A stretch of 64,000 nt of DNA from Mycteria americana (Eukaryota; Chordata; Aves; Ciconiiformes; Ciconiidae). The stretch's first letter is position 1; each line of letters starts with the position of its first letter. Made by a program: the position numbers and the translations under genes. Under the pieces are notes generated by a model. That model was not told where the DNA came from. It did not search any database and worked only from the letters and a program-made list of their open reading frames with translations. The stretch spans positions 13,476,001 through 13,540,000 of the forward strand of contig NC_134373.1 of NCBI RefSeq assembly GCF_035582795.1. The letters are read 5' to 3'. Shown one piece after another: positions 48,159-61,482 of this stretch.

Positions 48159-48258
48159 GTAGGAGAAGGATGCTGTAGCCCTTGCAGTGCTGGCCAGTAT
48201 CTTGAAGCACCTGCATTCTTTTTTCCTACTCTGCCACAGACTTCCTCAGTGAAGTTGG
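48159..48258 (+). other. STRADB: Possible additional STRADB 5' UTR exon
   Basis: Bounded by a good acceptor (TCTTCTTTCCAG) and a strong donor (TTGG/GTAAGT); 100 nt long. No protein similarity. Predicted from splice signals only. Confidence 0.25.
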
Positions 48259-49400
48259 GTAAGTCAAGCCCTCATCCTCTGAAGGCACCAAATACCTACT
48301 AAAGATCTCCTTTTGTTTCCATTTTTCATCTTTAATAAGGAATTACACTATTTCTTTAGTTCAAGCAGATTTTCAGGGTAAAAATGTTAAGGATTAGGAG
48401 TGGCTTGGATATTTGGCAGTGGATGAGAGGGTGGGAGCTTGTCAACTTTTCAGGAGTATTGCCCTGATTAAAGAGCATACATAATTTAAATGCAGGATAT
48501 AATCAAGCTTAGCTCCTTGATAAACAAAATGATCAGTTTCCAATACAGTACTTCACCTTTTTAAAGTTAACTTTCAAGCAATAATTACATATGAACGTGG
48601 AACTACCTCCTGTAGCTGACTTTGTCAGCCACCAAGTAGGATTCATCATGGTAGAAGGCTTGCTTGTAGATAAAGTAAATTAGCTAGTCCCACTCTACAC
48701 TTCAGAAGCTTTCATATGCTTATTAGACATAGTCATCTCTCTCTCTTCACTGCCTAATCTTTCAAAGCATCAGACAGAAAGTAAGTCTGCTGGAGGACTT
48801 AATTTCAGAGTGTCTACTCTGATCTGTGAGGGAGTTTGAATGCCAATTCTGTAGCCTAAGTAAAGTGAAAATTATCTGAGTTGGTTCCCTTTTTTTTTTT
48901 TTTTACTCAAGTCCCTTACAATAGTATTTCCTCTTACTTTTGAAATGTAAAGTGCAATTGCTTCTGGCTTGCTTTTTTTGTGAGCTAGTTCAACTGCACA
49001 CAGCTGAGCTGAGATCTGACTAGCACAGCTGTGCTCCTTTAAAACAACAATTTTTTTTTTCATACAAACTGCCAAATTCATGAATCTGTTCCTTTTTACT
49101 TTCTGCACTTATGCAGTTAACTTGCAATTAAATTGTTTGTTCAAAAGTGGTAATAAGATCTCTAAACCCATGAATCAAAAATGAAAACTTGAGTTGGAAT
49201 ATATATTGCATATCCTCAGTAAGGAGTTTGAAATCCATATGATGCTTAAAGGCTCAATAGAAGCAGGCTTTCCCAGAGCTGTAGTTTTGGGGTTTTTTGT
49301 GTGTGCATTAACTGAGAGGAATGCCTCACAGTTGTGATTAGAGAGACTTATTTATCACAGGTTTATGTACGATCTTACATTGCTACTTTCTTTTTTCTAG

Positions 49401-49457
49401 GATAAATGGGTGTGTATGACTTTTCCCCTGATGTAAAGCGGTTCCATGTCTTGTTTG
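49401..49457 (+). other. STRADB: STRADB start exon with upstream AUGs
   Basis: Acceptor CTTTTTTCTAG and donor TTTG/GTAAGT. The start ATG is at 49446 and encodes MSCL, continuing as DCSCILRTP; human begins MSLLDCFC (recalled). Its context is weak (TCCATGT). Three upstream ATGs lie in the same exon: 49406 opens a 27-codon frame that overlaps the start and stops in the next exon, 49416 opens a 6-codon frame, and 49431 is followed directly by TAA. Confidence 0.75.
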
Positions 49458-52400
49458 GTAAGTTTGTGTTTAAAAATCTTTGGCAGTTGTACCTTGTTAC
49501 CCAGTCATACGTTAATGTGAAAAAGTTCTGGTGAAATGTCTTGCTTGAGGGGATTTCCACAGTGCTGAGATGCTTAAACTTTCTTGTATCAGCCTTTGGT
49601 GAAGGAGACTGTTTAGTATCTCTTCTCTCTAGGTCTGTTTCTTAACCTCTTGCTCGACTGACTTCAGAAAACTTTCTGAACTCCTGCTTATAGGGGCTAC
49701 TTTTGATGTTTTCCCACCGCCACGTTTAATAAATTGCAGCAATTCCACTAACACTCACTTGTTTCTGTTCTCAAGGACTGTTCCTGTATTCTTCGTACAC
49801 CAGTTGAATCAATCAGACCAGAAGAGCTGTCTCAGAGCAGCATCCATGAATGCCTGGTAAGAAGAAAATAGAAACATTAACTGGCAACATTATTTTAATA
49901 TGCACCAGCTTTGTATTTAATCTCATTAGGGGGTACTTCTTAAAATGTTAACAGCAAAAATAACCAGAGTACTTCGGGGCTTCCACTTCGGAAGAAGACT
50001 ATAGGTGACTAAGTGACTATAGGTGACTACTCTTAATCTTGTACCAATTTAAAAACAAAACACACACACACACAAAAATCAGTAGCTCATAAAACTAAGT
50101 CTCAGTGTAATGGTAAAAGCACCAGCTTGAATGTTCTGATTTGAGTACTTGATCTTATCATTCTAATTAATGATATTTCTACGTTGATTTTAAACATGTA
50201 CATTTTTAAAAATTACATAGTAATTTTGAGAACTGTTTTTCCTCACTGTTAGGCTGATTCTGATCTTGCCTGGATTCCCCCATCTATAGGAAGGAATGAA
50301 ATGGTATTTTGCTCTTCTAATGTCTCTCACTATGAACTCCAGCTGGAAATAGGTAACATAAGTGTACCTTAAAATATTTCTTGTTCCTGCAGATGCATGC
50401 TCTCAATAGGTTATTGCTAACTGCAGTAAATACTAGGTTTGGAAAATGTATTATCAGCTGACTAGAACTATTCTTGTGTCTCCTTAGTTGAGAAAAGTGC
50501 AGAACATTGCTCATGTTTCAGTAATCACTTATTTTAAGATATAAGACAAAACAACAATTACCTGAATTTTGTTTCTAGAGGCTTGTGCATGTTGGTTTTC
50601 TAAATCTGTGGTATGTGGACAATACAGCATTAAGTAACATCATGTCTTGTCACTTGGCTACCCGAGTTGATTGTCCTAAGGATGGCTGCCCTGAATCCTA
50701 CTGTGCATGCATATGTTTATGTGAATATGCATGCTAAGTGGCATTCATTTAGATGTATAATTGATACTGACAAAGTTTAAACATTTTTAGTTGTTCTAAA
50801 AATAGTAGAGCCATGCTTTAACTAATTTGCTGCATATATTTTGCTGCAACTACTTAAGTTCTTGACATTCTTAAAGAAAAGGTCATGCTGCTATCAATTA
50901 CAATTTTAGAACTGTAAAATTATCTCTAAATATGAAGGAAATTGTGGTGGATTATTATATTTTCCAATGTTAAGGTAGCCACTTCTGGTTTCAGGAAGGA
51001 GGTTCAACAACTTAACTTCAGTCTACCTTGCACGGCATACACCTACAGGCATGCAAGTTGCTGTAAGGATCACAGACCTAGAAAACTGCTCTGAAGAGCA
51101 TCTGAAAGCCTTACAGGTAAAGCAACAACATTTCTGCACGTCTGATGATGAAGATAGTGATGAATACATGTGAGGTTACTAAACAGAGGTAGCCTTTGCG
51201 TTTGTACTGGGTCATTTCAGTCAAGTTTTTCCTTCAAAGAAGTAGAATATAAACACAAAGCATATGTAAATTTGAGAGTTGCTTTCTGAAGAAAACAGTT
51301 GACAAGTGTTACAGAAATACTTCTGTAATTGTACAACTTTTTCTTTGAAACACGTTCTGTACTCTGTATTTAACACCAAAACTTCAGACTATGAGCAAAC
51401 TAGATTTACTTCAGACAAATGCCATTATAGGCACGGTATTTATATTTCTATTGCAGGCTATGCACATCACCTGCAACTTTGTATAAATGCACACAGGGAA
51501 CAGTTCTTTCTACTGATCACTGATGCAGTTAATGCTCTTACTAAGACTGTTGTCTTGTGGTTAACACATTCACTTTCATTTAATTCCATAGAATGAGGTG
51601 GTTTTATCCCACTTCTTCCAGCACCCTAACGTAATGACGCTTTGGACAGTGTTTACAGCTGGTAGTTGGCTTTGGGTCATCTCCCCATTCATGGCCTATG
51701 GTAAGAACTGTTAACTGCAATTTTGGAACTGGAAAAAGCTGATACAATTTGGACCACATAGTCCATGAGAGGTTTTTCTTTAAGCATCTCCTGTCTTGTA
51801 GAAAAAGCAAACTTTCCCAACCCTTTTGTTTGGAGAAGTCTTCTGTACATAATCTTCCTCCCCAGTGAAGACTGGTATTTGAACTGCATTAAATTGCCCT
51901 TAGTCCTAACACCCATCGTGTGAGGAATGATAATTGGGAGATGTATTTGACTTTATACAACTTTGAATTTTGCCAGCAGAAAACTTGTTGGGATTGAATA
52001 CAGGTTTGGCATAGACTTTCAGTTAACAGAAGCATGACTTGAGTGTGATCTTTGCCTGATGGATGCATCAGTTGCATCCATGTAACTGTTCTTGACGCAC
52101 TATAGTCAATATAAAGATGAGAATGCTGCTCCTGATGAATGTATGCAGTGAAGCAAGCATAGACAAGTAGTTTAACAAGACTTGTTAGGCTTAGCTAGAT
52201 TTTTTTCACTTCCAGGTTCAGCTAGACACCTGCTGAAGACCTACTTTCCTGAAGGAATGAGTGAGGCTTTGATAGGGAACATTCTATTTGGTGCAATCAG
52301 AGGATTAAATTACATGCACCAGAACGGCTACATTCACAGGTAGGAGAATGTCAATAGGTAAGAATCAGATTACAGCATCCAGTTTATTAAGAATTTAGTT

Positions 52401-55300
52401 TCACTTCAAAACTCATTTTCAGCTTAAGTGTCGTCTCCTTCCTTTTTCTATATACCTTCTTAAGTCAGACAGTGCAGAAGCAATTTTTTTCAATAATACA
52501 GCAGAACCAAGTTTGTAGAAGCTTAACAAGAATGGTATTCATACATTATTTAAAGCCAGTTGTTACAGGGATTATACATCTGTCTGGCTTTGTCTCTTTG
52601 AAGTGGGAGAATCAGAGTTGTAGAAAAGGCTTCCTTACTTTACACACTTTGCAGGGAAGGAGGGGCCTTCTCCAGTTTCTGTTTCTGGCAGTTTTTTCTT
52701 GCTGATCATCTCTCCTCTCTCTTGGCACTGTATTAAAAAGACAACTCATACTGAGTGAAGAACTTCTATGAAAATAATCTGCTAAATAGAACGGCATGCT
52801 AACATCTCACTATAAGTTAATGAAATATGAAAGCCTTTCTACTCTAGTAGTGCTTTGAGTAATTCCTATAACTAAAATTTACCACTTTATGTTACAGGAA
52901 TATTAAAGCTAGCCACATTCTGATTTCAGGGGATGGGCTGGTTTCTCTCTCTGGCTTAAACAACCTCTACAGTTTAGTTAAAAATGGACAAAAGTCAAAG
53001 GTGGTATATGATTTTCCCCAATTTAGTACATCCGTGCTTCCTTGGCTGAGTCCTGAATTACTGAGACAGGTTAGTATAAATTACACTTCATTTTTCCTAT
53101 TCAAAGTTACTGGAAGTACTCAATTTCTAACTGAACTCTGCTTGTAGAAATGCAATGGAAGCTGTTGAACTGCAGCTTTTAAAAAGACATAGATGTACTG
53201 AATTTGTAATTCTCCTAAAGAGAACCGGTTTTAAAGCTGTTGGTAAGGGGGTGCTGTACTAAGGCTTTTTACCTGACCTTCCTGGAAACTACTGCAGATC
53301 CTAAAACTTGTCTTCAGTACAACCATCAGATTTCTGAACAAAGCCTGAGGTTTCACAATTTAATTGCCTCAATCTGGTGTAGATTACAGGGTATTAGAAT
53401 CTTGTCCCAAAACAGACACTTCTATTTTTGTCAGCACTGCTCAATGGCATCAGTGATCCAATAGAGTTTTCTTTCTCTCACAGGATTTGTCTGGGTATAA
53501 CATGAAGTCTGACATTTACAGTGTGGGAATTACAGCATGTGAATTAGCCAATGGACATGTTCCTTTTCAAGATATGCCTCGCACTCAGGTATGATGCTAA
53601 ACTCTATTTCTACTTCAAAACACTCTGAGCTTTTTTTTGTTTGTTTTAGTTAGAGAAACCACTGCTATTATTACTGAAATGGTAGCTGCTTTTTGTTATT
53701 TCCAATATGCATGCTTCTTCCTAGATCAAATAATCCTTCCATTCCTGGAGTTTCACAGTTTAGCCTGAATAGGTCCAGATAGCTGTTGGGCTCTTATATT
53801 GCAATTCCTTTCTACTAGATGCTGCTGCAAAAGCTGAAAGGTCCCACATACTGTCCTTGGGATATAAATACTTTTCCCCGTGGGGAATCCAGGATGAAGA
53901 ATTCCCGATCAGGCGTTGATTCTGGAATTGGTGAGAGCATGACACGCACAATGACCAGTGAAAGACTACAACTTCCCTTTTCCAAAACATTTTCACCTGC
54001 TTTCCACAACTTGGTAGAACTTTGCTTGCAACAGGACCCTGAGAAAAGGTAACCTTCTAGTGAAAACTAACTTTCTGTCACCTCAATCTAAGACCAAGTA
54101 TAGCCCACGATTTAGGATACAGTAATTAGTTGAATACTGTTAAAGTCAGAATTTCAGACCAGAAGTACTGTGCAAAACACTACACTTACTTTTGGTTTTG
54201 TAATTTAAGAATTATCTTGTCTGATAAAGGAACCATACTTTAAAAGTTGTTTGACCCCTGAATTTCTTGTAATATGAATGTACTTTGTAACAAGTAAAAT
54301 TAATTTTAAACATGCGCTTTCTCCAAGAAAATAAACAGAAATCTGAAGTGTATGTTTTCAGTACTATGTCTCTTCTGAATGAGGCATTAAATTCCTTGTC
54401 AAACAGAAAAGTGAAAAAGCCTTTAAAAACAGATTTCTTCAGTAGTGCTTTCACTACAAATTGAGGCATAGAATGTAGGAATTCTGTGCTGCTTTTCTCA
54501 TGCTTCATATTTGTCCTGTGGATGAAAAACCACAGGGCTTGAATTGATTTGTCAGTCTGGCCCATTTTCCAAAAGCAGTATTTTACTTGCCAAAACATAA
54601 TTATATTGTTCATTTTATGATCTAGGCCGTCAGCAAGCAGTTTGCTTTCGCATACGTTCTTCAAACAGGTGAGTTTACTACATTTTGTTAAATGACACAG
54701 CTATAACCTAACTAAGCCACAAAATATTAGAGTTGGATTACAAAATAATTAAGTTAGCTGGAGCCAAAAAACGTCCTGGAACAGCATATCTGCTTCAGAC
54801 GACTTTTTTTTTTTTTTTTTAAACAAAATGGTATTGATAGAGTATGGGAAGCATAAGAGTAATCCATTTCCCCTTTGATAAAGTTGGTTTAACTTAAGTC
54901 AGCCTAACTAATAAGAATAATGGTTAATATTCTTAATTTAAAGCAGAACTGCATAGATAATGTAATTAGTCTTGAAAGACTAATTCAACTTGCTCTAGAG
55001 TGAGGAAAGTTAAACCCCTCATCCTGTTATTTTCAGTATTGTAACATGCAAGAACATGGCTCTGATTTTACATGCTTTTAGTGAAGTCAAATGCAAGGTT
55101 ATGGAGACTTTTATGTGCAGCCCTGTTTTAACTTTTCTTCTTTCTAGATAAAAGAACAAACACAGAATTCACTACTGTCTCTATTACCACCTCCTATTCA
55201 AAATAACAGATCAGAGTTCTTGGCACTGCCCTCAACAGCAGTTGGGACTAAACTTGGACATAGTACTGCGAATCAAGATGATACAGACTGGGAATTCTAA
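49446..55300 (+). CDS. STRADB: STE20-related adaptor pseudokinase beta (STRADB), 11 coding exons, about 416 aa
   Basis: Pseudokinase that binds and activates LKB1 (STK11) together with MO25. Exons: 49446-49457, 49776-49856, 50253-50352, 50995-51116, 51592-51700, 52216-52339, 52898-53069, 53484-53588, 53819-54048, 54626-54668, 55148-55300; phases agree and the sum is 1251 nt (human 418 aa). Kinase fold: degenerate glycine loop IGRRFNN near residue 65, the beta-3 lysine position is Arg89 (AVRIT), the catalytic-loop HRD is HRN (182-184), and the DFG position reads LSG (200-202). PWLSPELL and [16 protein letters not shown] are retained. The C-terminus ends DTDWEF, the WEF motif that docks MO25. 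The missing catalytic residues are normal for the family. STRADB is preferred to STRADA by [25 protein letters not shown] and HILISGDG. No truncation or frameshift seen. Confidence 0.95.
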
Positions 55301-55810
55301 ATAAATACCAAACAATCATACCTCTCCTCTGCTTCAAAGAAGGAAAATGTGATTTGTATTTGCTGCTTTGTATGGTTTTTTAACCATACAAACTAATTTG
55401 TATGGTTAAAATACAATTAGACAATGTATACTTGAAAGTGCCATTGAAGTGGCCATATTTCATTAACTACTTCCTCTGTTGGCATCATGAAGTGCTGTGT
55501 GCCTCACTTTCTGACTGTAAGGAAAACTGTATATAGAGAATGGCCGAATGCTTATCTCCCTCTTTCAAAATATTTCTTAACAAGAGCATTCCTGCCATCA
55601 TCTTACTCTATACTGTATTTTCAGCTCATATTGCTGCAGCCCATGTGCCTTTCTGAATTCGGGCTTGGGTTTTGTCTGTGACCTTACTTAAACAACCTAT
55701 TTGTCTTTTCGTTATCACCCAAATTATTTTAGTAAGGAGAAATCCTCCAAGTCTAAATTTGAAAATGCACAAATTAGTTGCTTATGCAAATAAATGTTTC
55801 TCTTTTCACA
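55301..55810 (+). other. STRADB: STRADB 3' UTR
   Basis: AATAAA overlaps the stop codon (55300-55305). A more likely functional signal is AATAAA at 55789-55794, followed by a T-rich stretch. A hairpin with 11-bp perfect arms (TTTGTATGGTT) lies at 55367-55392, with a third copy of the arm at 55397-55407. A further AATAAA near 56814 could give a longer form. Confidence 0.5.
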
Positions 55811-58800
55811 CATCCCAAAAGGCATTTTTCTCACTTGATGTGCTGTCACACTTGCCAAGTTAGCTATGCATCATTTTTCATGCAGTTTTAATACTGCATG
55901 TTTCCCAAAGAAGTTAAGCTACTTGAAAATGTGACTCATGCTCTTGCATTTGTCTACATTCTTAGTACAAATTTGTACTTTTGCATCTCCATTTATTGTT
56001 GTGTCATTTTTGCAATTAATCTGAGGCCCTCTTACTATGCAAAGTATGTCTCAAGTTATAACAGGTATGGGTTAATTTTGAAGAATCATATTAAATAATC
56101 TAAAGGTACTGTACATATTTTTATTTATGCGGTATTCCTGTTCACCATCAGAACTTAACAGAACCTAATACTGTTTTCTTAAAAGAACAGGCAACATACA
56201 TTAAGCTTCACTGGCACTGCTACTGGCAAACAAGCATCTTCTGCAAGCCACAGTTAAATTCCCATGGATAGATTCAGCTGTAACAAGAACCTAATAAACC
56301 CCCTAGGATCCTGGTGAATTCATCTGTTCTGAGTCAGATGAAAAACTGCCTGCCTTCTCCCTACAATTCAGTAAGTTCTCATCTCTCATACTGTACCAGG
56401 CACCTCAAGCTGAACAAAAGCAGCTTCTTTTTAAAAAAGCTGCATATGCAAAAGTTGTGTCCCAAAGCCACTAGTACTTTACTGATGTAAGTTCTGACTG
56501 TAGTAAAAATGTATAAATATATATCAAATTGATATATTTTAAATTTTCAACACAAACAACATTCCACATTAAGTCTTCAAATCTTCCATAGCTGAGCTGG
56601 TCTGCAACCAACCTTGAGAATACTACTACTTTGCCAGCAGCTTCACTACAAAGCCTTGAAGACCAAATGACCAAAACGCAAGCCTGAGACAGACATAAAA
56701 TTCTAAATGACCACATTAAAGTATTAACAAAAAAGTTGATTGTAATCATTATGCTGTGAAGAGAGCTCTATATTTCAAAACCTAGTAAGTGAAACTTAAG
56801 ATCAAAACCCTTTCAATAAACTTACCCTATCTGTCTCCATTTATTTCTGTAATTCTTGTACTTCTATTTTCTCCATAGTCCAGTCATACTAATAGCTTCT
56901 TGTTACTGCAGGAAAGAAGTTTCATATTTATGTCGGTCATTAGATAAGAAAATAGTTGTCTAAACTAGAAAATTACTCTATCGTAAAAATATTAATCACT
57001 TAATTATGCATTCTTAGAGAAGATACTATTTTCACGTGAATCCCATGTTCTTAACCACTACAAATTTTGACTGTTCTCAAATCAAATACGTTATATAGCA
57101 TCTACAAGTAACTTTTGACTAATGGTACATGTAAAAACCAGGTCAAATAAGTGAGAACGCACATGAAGTTGTACACATTTTAATTACAAACCTGAATAAA
57201 CATTAATACTCTTCTAAAAAAAAAACAAACTGCAGAAAATTTGAGGCAGCTTAACTGCTAGTATCTACAAGCTTCTCTTGAAACAACAGCACTGTGCACT
57301 CTCTATAAAAATGAACTTGAATGCTAATAACAAAGTCAGTATAAATTGATTTAAAAGACCATGTGTTCCAGTGGAGTTACCTCGCTGCTGTCTCTTTCTC
57401 TGGAAAAAAAAAAATTACTTATTTCTAAATACTAGTCCAGCTTCTGTACTGACATAACTTTTAGAAAACTAAATAGAGTTTTGTAAGTTAAAAAGCTCAC
57501 AAGTCTTTGCAGTTAGAACTATTGCTTTTCAACAACTACAGTATTTTCAAAGAAAAGCAATTAAGAGGCATTGTGACTTCTAGTAATTCTTAAAATAACC
57601 AGAAATACTTGAAACTAGTCCCTGGATTATGTTTGCTGAAAAGTTTGCTGCAGTTTTTTGCTCATTAACTGTGATGATACTTTTTGTTAAAGAATAATGC
57701 AAAATAAGAAATACCAGTTAACAAAAAAAATGTATAATCATCATATTGTTAAGGAGGTTTCAACTACCTGTCACTGAAAACAAGTTCTTGGAAACAACTG
57801 TGTTCTACTGAAAAATCTGAAGTTTTTGCATACAGTTAGTGTTTTCAAAATCTGAGATTCATGATCTGTATTGTTAAGATTCAAATTGCAGAGACTTTCT
57901 ATTCCAAGCTGACATAGTTCTAAGCACAATAATTTTTCTCTTCTTTTTCGAGCACTTGTTTACTGACTTTTACTCATACCAATGATGTATGTTACCAGTA
58001 TATGAACTAGAACTGAACTGTGACTTGAAATTTTCAAGTATCTTACATTTAGGCTCAATGTGAGGTACTTTCAAAGGGGCTTATCAAACTTTTATACATT
58101 TGCAAAATCTCATGGCCACTGAAACAGAAATTTATAGCTTCATTACTTTTGCAATACTTGTGAAAACAACACAAGTTGGTTTTGTTGCCACCTTTCTTTG
58201 TGCTAGCATTTAACACTACATAAAATAATGAAATACCTGTAACGATAAAAAACTTATGTTAACATTATCCTGAATATATGCTCAATGCTGTTGAGTGTCT
58301 TACTGTCTTGGTCTGGTACCGCAGTGTGTGAATGAATGGATCAACACAGGAAAAAGTGTGATTTACTCAGAATCAACTTGTTCTGCTATATGAACTATTC
58401 ACTTTAAAGAGTCTCAATGCAATAAATATCCATTGAAGAGAGAATAGTTTCTTCCACTTGATGCTATTAAGGAACAAAAGTAAATATTAAAAAAAATTAC
58501 CAAGTTTTACCTTGCCTCTCCCTTTTTCCTACCCCCTCCTTCTCCTCTAGTGCTGTGAAAACAGTTTTTAGCCTAGAGGATAGGTGACATAATGAGAAAG
58601 CATTTGAAAACCATTGTTCTGAATGTCTCTGACATGAGGCAGATACCTAAGTAGGTGACTTATGTACCCTGTCTTTAATGCTAGTAAGTAGCTTTGCTAA
58701 AGTATATTGGGTTGTCTAATAAACCTCTAAAACAACTAAGCTAGCTGTAATGACCTGTCTTGATGATGGTCATCCCTATCCTGTATGAATGACGAAAACC

Positions 58801-60031
58801 TACTAAAATTCAGAGATACTACACAACACATCCAGTGAGATAGCCCTCAAAAGACTATGAGTAAGAACCATACTATGAAATAAAGCTATTTGATGTAACA
58901 GACCAGTAAAGACTTAAGGATTTAAAAAAAGCACTGAAAAATTGAGGTGGTCTACTAATAACCAGCTAGCATAATAACATTTGGTATTTAACATAATTAA
59001 ACCTACCCAGAAACTTGAGATAGGATGAAGGAAAGAATATTAGGTTTAAACAGGTTCCTGAGGAAACCTCCATCATTCCCAAACAAAAACAAGTGATTCT
59101 ACTCCATAAATTAGTTACATAAATGTATGTTACTAATCCAAAAGTCCCATGAAGTTCCTGAAAAATGCTGAAAAAGCCCATAAGAAATTAGCTGCAATTG
59201 AATGGTGGTTTTATTTTTAGGTATGATTACAGAATATGCCATTACTACTGGATTTACCCACAAATCCAGATTCATGGAATCTATATTTGTCCTATCATGA
59301 AATCCACCTGCAATAGAGGAGACCACTAAGAGAGGCTGAAATCTTGCCTAACAGTCTTAACAGGGCTTTCAAAGTTTAGGTTACGGCAAAACAAATTGAT
59401 ACACTAGTAATAAAGTAAGAAGTAAAGGAATATTACATCAAAAATTCCTAGGAAAGAACTCTGTGAACCTTCAGAGTGGCTGGTTTTGCTCACTGTAGCT
59501 GTAATACTGTAGTTAATGTTGATTAACCACATTAGAAAACATCCACTTGAAAATATTTCCATTTTTTTAAATATTACAGATTTTTTCCTTTCCCCCACTG
59601 TCACATTTCTGAAATACAAGAGGTTGTTGTTATTCTGCTAGCAGAAACACATTTCCCATCAAGGTAATTTTTTCTTGCAATGGTCTGGTCTATTTAGCTA
59701 ATCCACTAGCCTATCACATCAATTAGTTACAATTCTGATTAAGATTGCACAGTGTGCAACACCCTATTTTGTAAATGACCAAAGCCAGAAAAGCTATATA
59801 ACACCTGTTACCAAATCCAAAGGTCCTCTGCAATGTGGAAACACATTTAATGTTGGTTAACACATTACTTAAAGTGAAAGATGCAATAAGGATATTGCAA
59901 GAACATTATTATTACTACTACTACTTTGTATTTTTTTTTTTCATTACAACCTGGGAACATTATATTCCCAAGTGAGATTCCATAAAAGATTTCCTTGCCC
60001 TCTCACTTTTCTTTGGAAAGGCATTCTGGAT
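55811..60031. other. Region between STRADB and the unidentified minus-strand gene
   Basis: AT-rich, with no supported exon. It may contain distal STRADB 3' UTR at the left and the 3' UTR of the minus-strand gene at the right. A 71-codon minus frame at 59111-59326 has no splice support. Confidence 0.4.
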
Positions 60032-60405
60032 TCACTTGTCATTTTGGGGTGTCACAATTTCCAGTAATAAATCTTGGGAGAATTTCACAGAATTTACCCT
60101 TTTCTTAGGATTGATTTCCATTTGCTCTTCTTGAATGTTTTGATTCTCAAACTTCAAGGTGGTAGTATTTCCTGTAACTTTACTAATAGAGGAATCCAGG
60201 AATGCAATGTAAGAATTTACAGACTGTACTCTGGAGGTCTCTTTAGCTGACCTACAAATATGGGGAACCAGTACAGGGTCTTGCAGAATGCAGTGGCTGA
60301 CTTATTTTCTCCCGGAGCTCCCCCTAAATCATGTAGAGCAGTCTCTGTTGTTTTTGGAAGATTCCGATATATGTCCATGTTTGTATCTTCTCTGCTTACA
60401 TAATT
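60032..60405 (-). pseudogene. Last exon of an unidentified gene, apparently frameshifted
   Basis: On the minus strand the acceptor (AACATACCTTCAG) precedes a coding-like frame (NYVSREDTNMDIYRNLPK ... GGAPGENKSATAF) that stops at 60217-60219. A second frame, open from 60301 to the TGA at 60032-60034, looks equally protein-like (DPVLVPHICRSAKETSRVQ ... QDLLLEIVTPQNDK). They overlap for about 80 nt and differ by one base in phase. The simplest reading is one original frame broken by a single indel near 60220-60301, either a real mutation or a sequence error. The phase-0 acceptor fits the exon at 61483-62103. Protein family not recognised. Confidence 0.4.
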
Positions 60406-61196
60406 CTGAAGGTATGTTAAGCTAATTTGAGCCTTGAAAAATTTTTAAAGGATGGCAGCCAAAACATTACTTTTTTTCTTGATTTTATCAATAAAAAAGA
60501 ATATTCAGACTTCACATTCAGTGACAATGTATGTATGCCCAAACGTATTGGCTCTAAAATACTTTATCTAGAACCTATTGCCCTCTATCTGTCCCCTTCT
60601 TGATATATCTCATAACTTACTAATCAGGTTTATTCTATTATTAGTAGTAGTAATAAAATGTAACATACTAACACACAATAAGGATAGGAAATACATTATG
60701 AACAGATTTTACAGGATTCCTGTGAAGCCATTACAATATTTATAATGGCTACACACTCACAAGAAGAGGCATAAGTTAGCGCATTTTGTTTTATGATCTC
60801 AGTCACCACTGCCCATGACTTTAGCAACTCTTTTATCCACTTAATTCAACCTACCTCCAGAATGTAAAGGGAAGACAAACAATTCTAACATGATAGTTCA
60901 GAGCAGAAAGCAAACAGTGTCACATGGGATGAAAATTATAGGGAAAATCTACAGAAGAATCAACTAAACAATTTGTCCTGAACAAGACTGATATACCTTC
61001 AAAATTGTAATCGATGATGTTTACAATGAGGAGGGGGAAAAAAGGCTAATTGCACCAGCCATGTAGAAGCAATATTTGAATCAAGAAAAAATTGCCAACT
61101 ATGGTTAGCAGCAACATCTAGTCAGCAGTAACAGTCATGAAACAAAAAAATGAAAGAAGCACTCACAATTCAAGTGACATGGTGTAATTAAAAAAC

Positions 61197-61241
61197 CTTA
61201 GGCATGTTTTCAGACAAGTTCATCTTTGCTAGTGGAATTTC
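61197..61241 (-). CDS. Possible 45-nt exon of the unidentified gene
   Basis: Minus-strand acceptor ATGTATCAG, then EIPLAKMNLSENMPK in phase 0 at both ends, then a weak donor (AAG/GTTTTT). It lies between two better supported exons in the same phase. The poor donor makes it doubtful. Confidence 0.2.
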
Positions 61242-61482
61242 CTGATACATGTAATAATACTGTAAGCAGAAAGCAAGGAACAGAGGCATTGCTGGCAGGA
61301 TGCACAGGTTTTCCTCTGTTTTGTCAAAATTTATTCTACATGACATATGGGTCAAGAGTATCAATGCTGAGTTTATCTACTACAGTTTATTAAAAAAGCT
61401 TGTTTATTCTACATTCTGATATAAATTATCTTTCTAGTTCTCATATGTTTGATGTGGTCAATTAAAAGAAAAGTATTCTTAC

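Noticed and set aside
57381-57410. Exon-like minus-strand signal after a strong T-run acceptor (CTTTTTTTTTTCCAG)
   Set aside because: Only 19 nt to the next donor, or a 15-codon frame to a stop, with no link to other exons; too little support.
59111-59326. 71-codon minus frame
   Set aside because: No splice sites in phase and no similarity recognised; typical chance frame.
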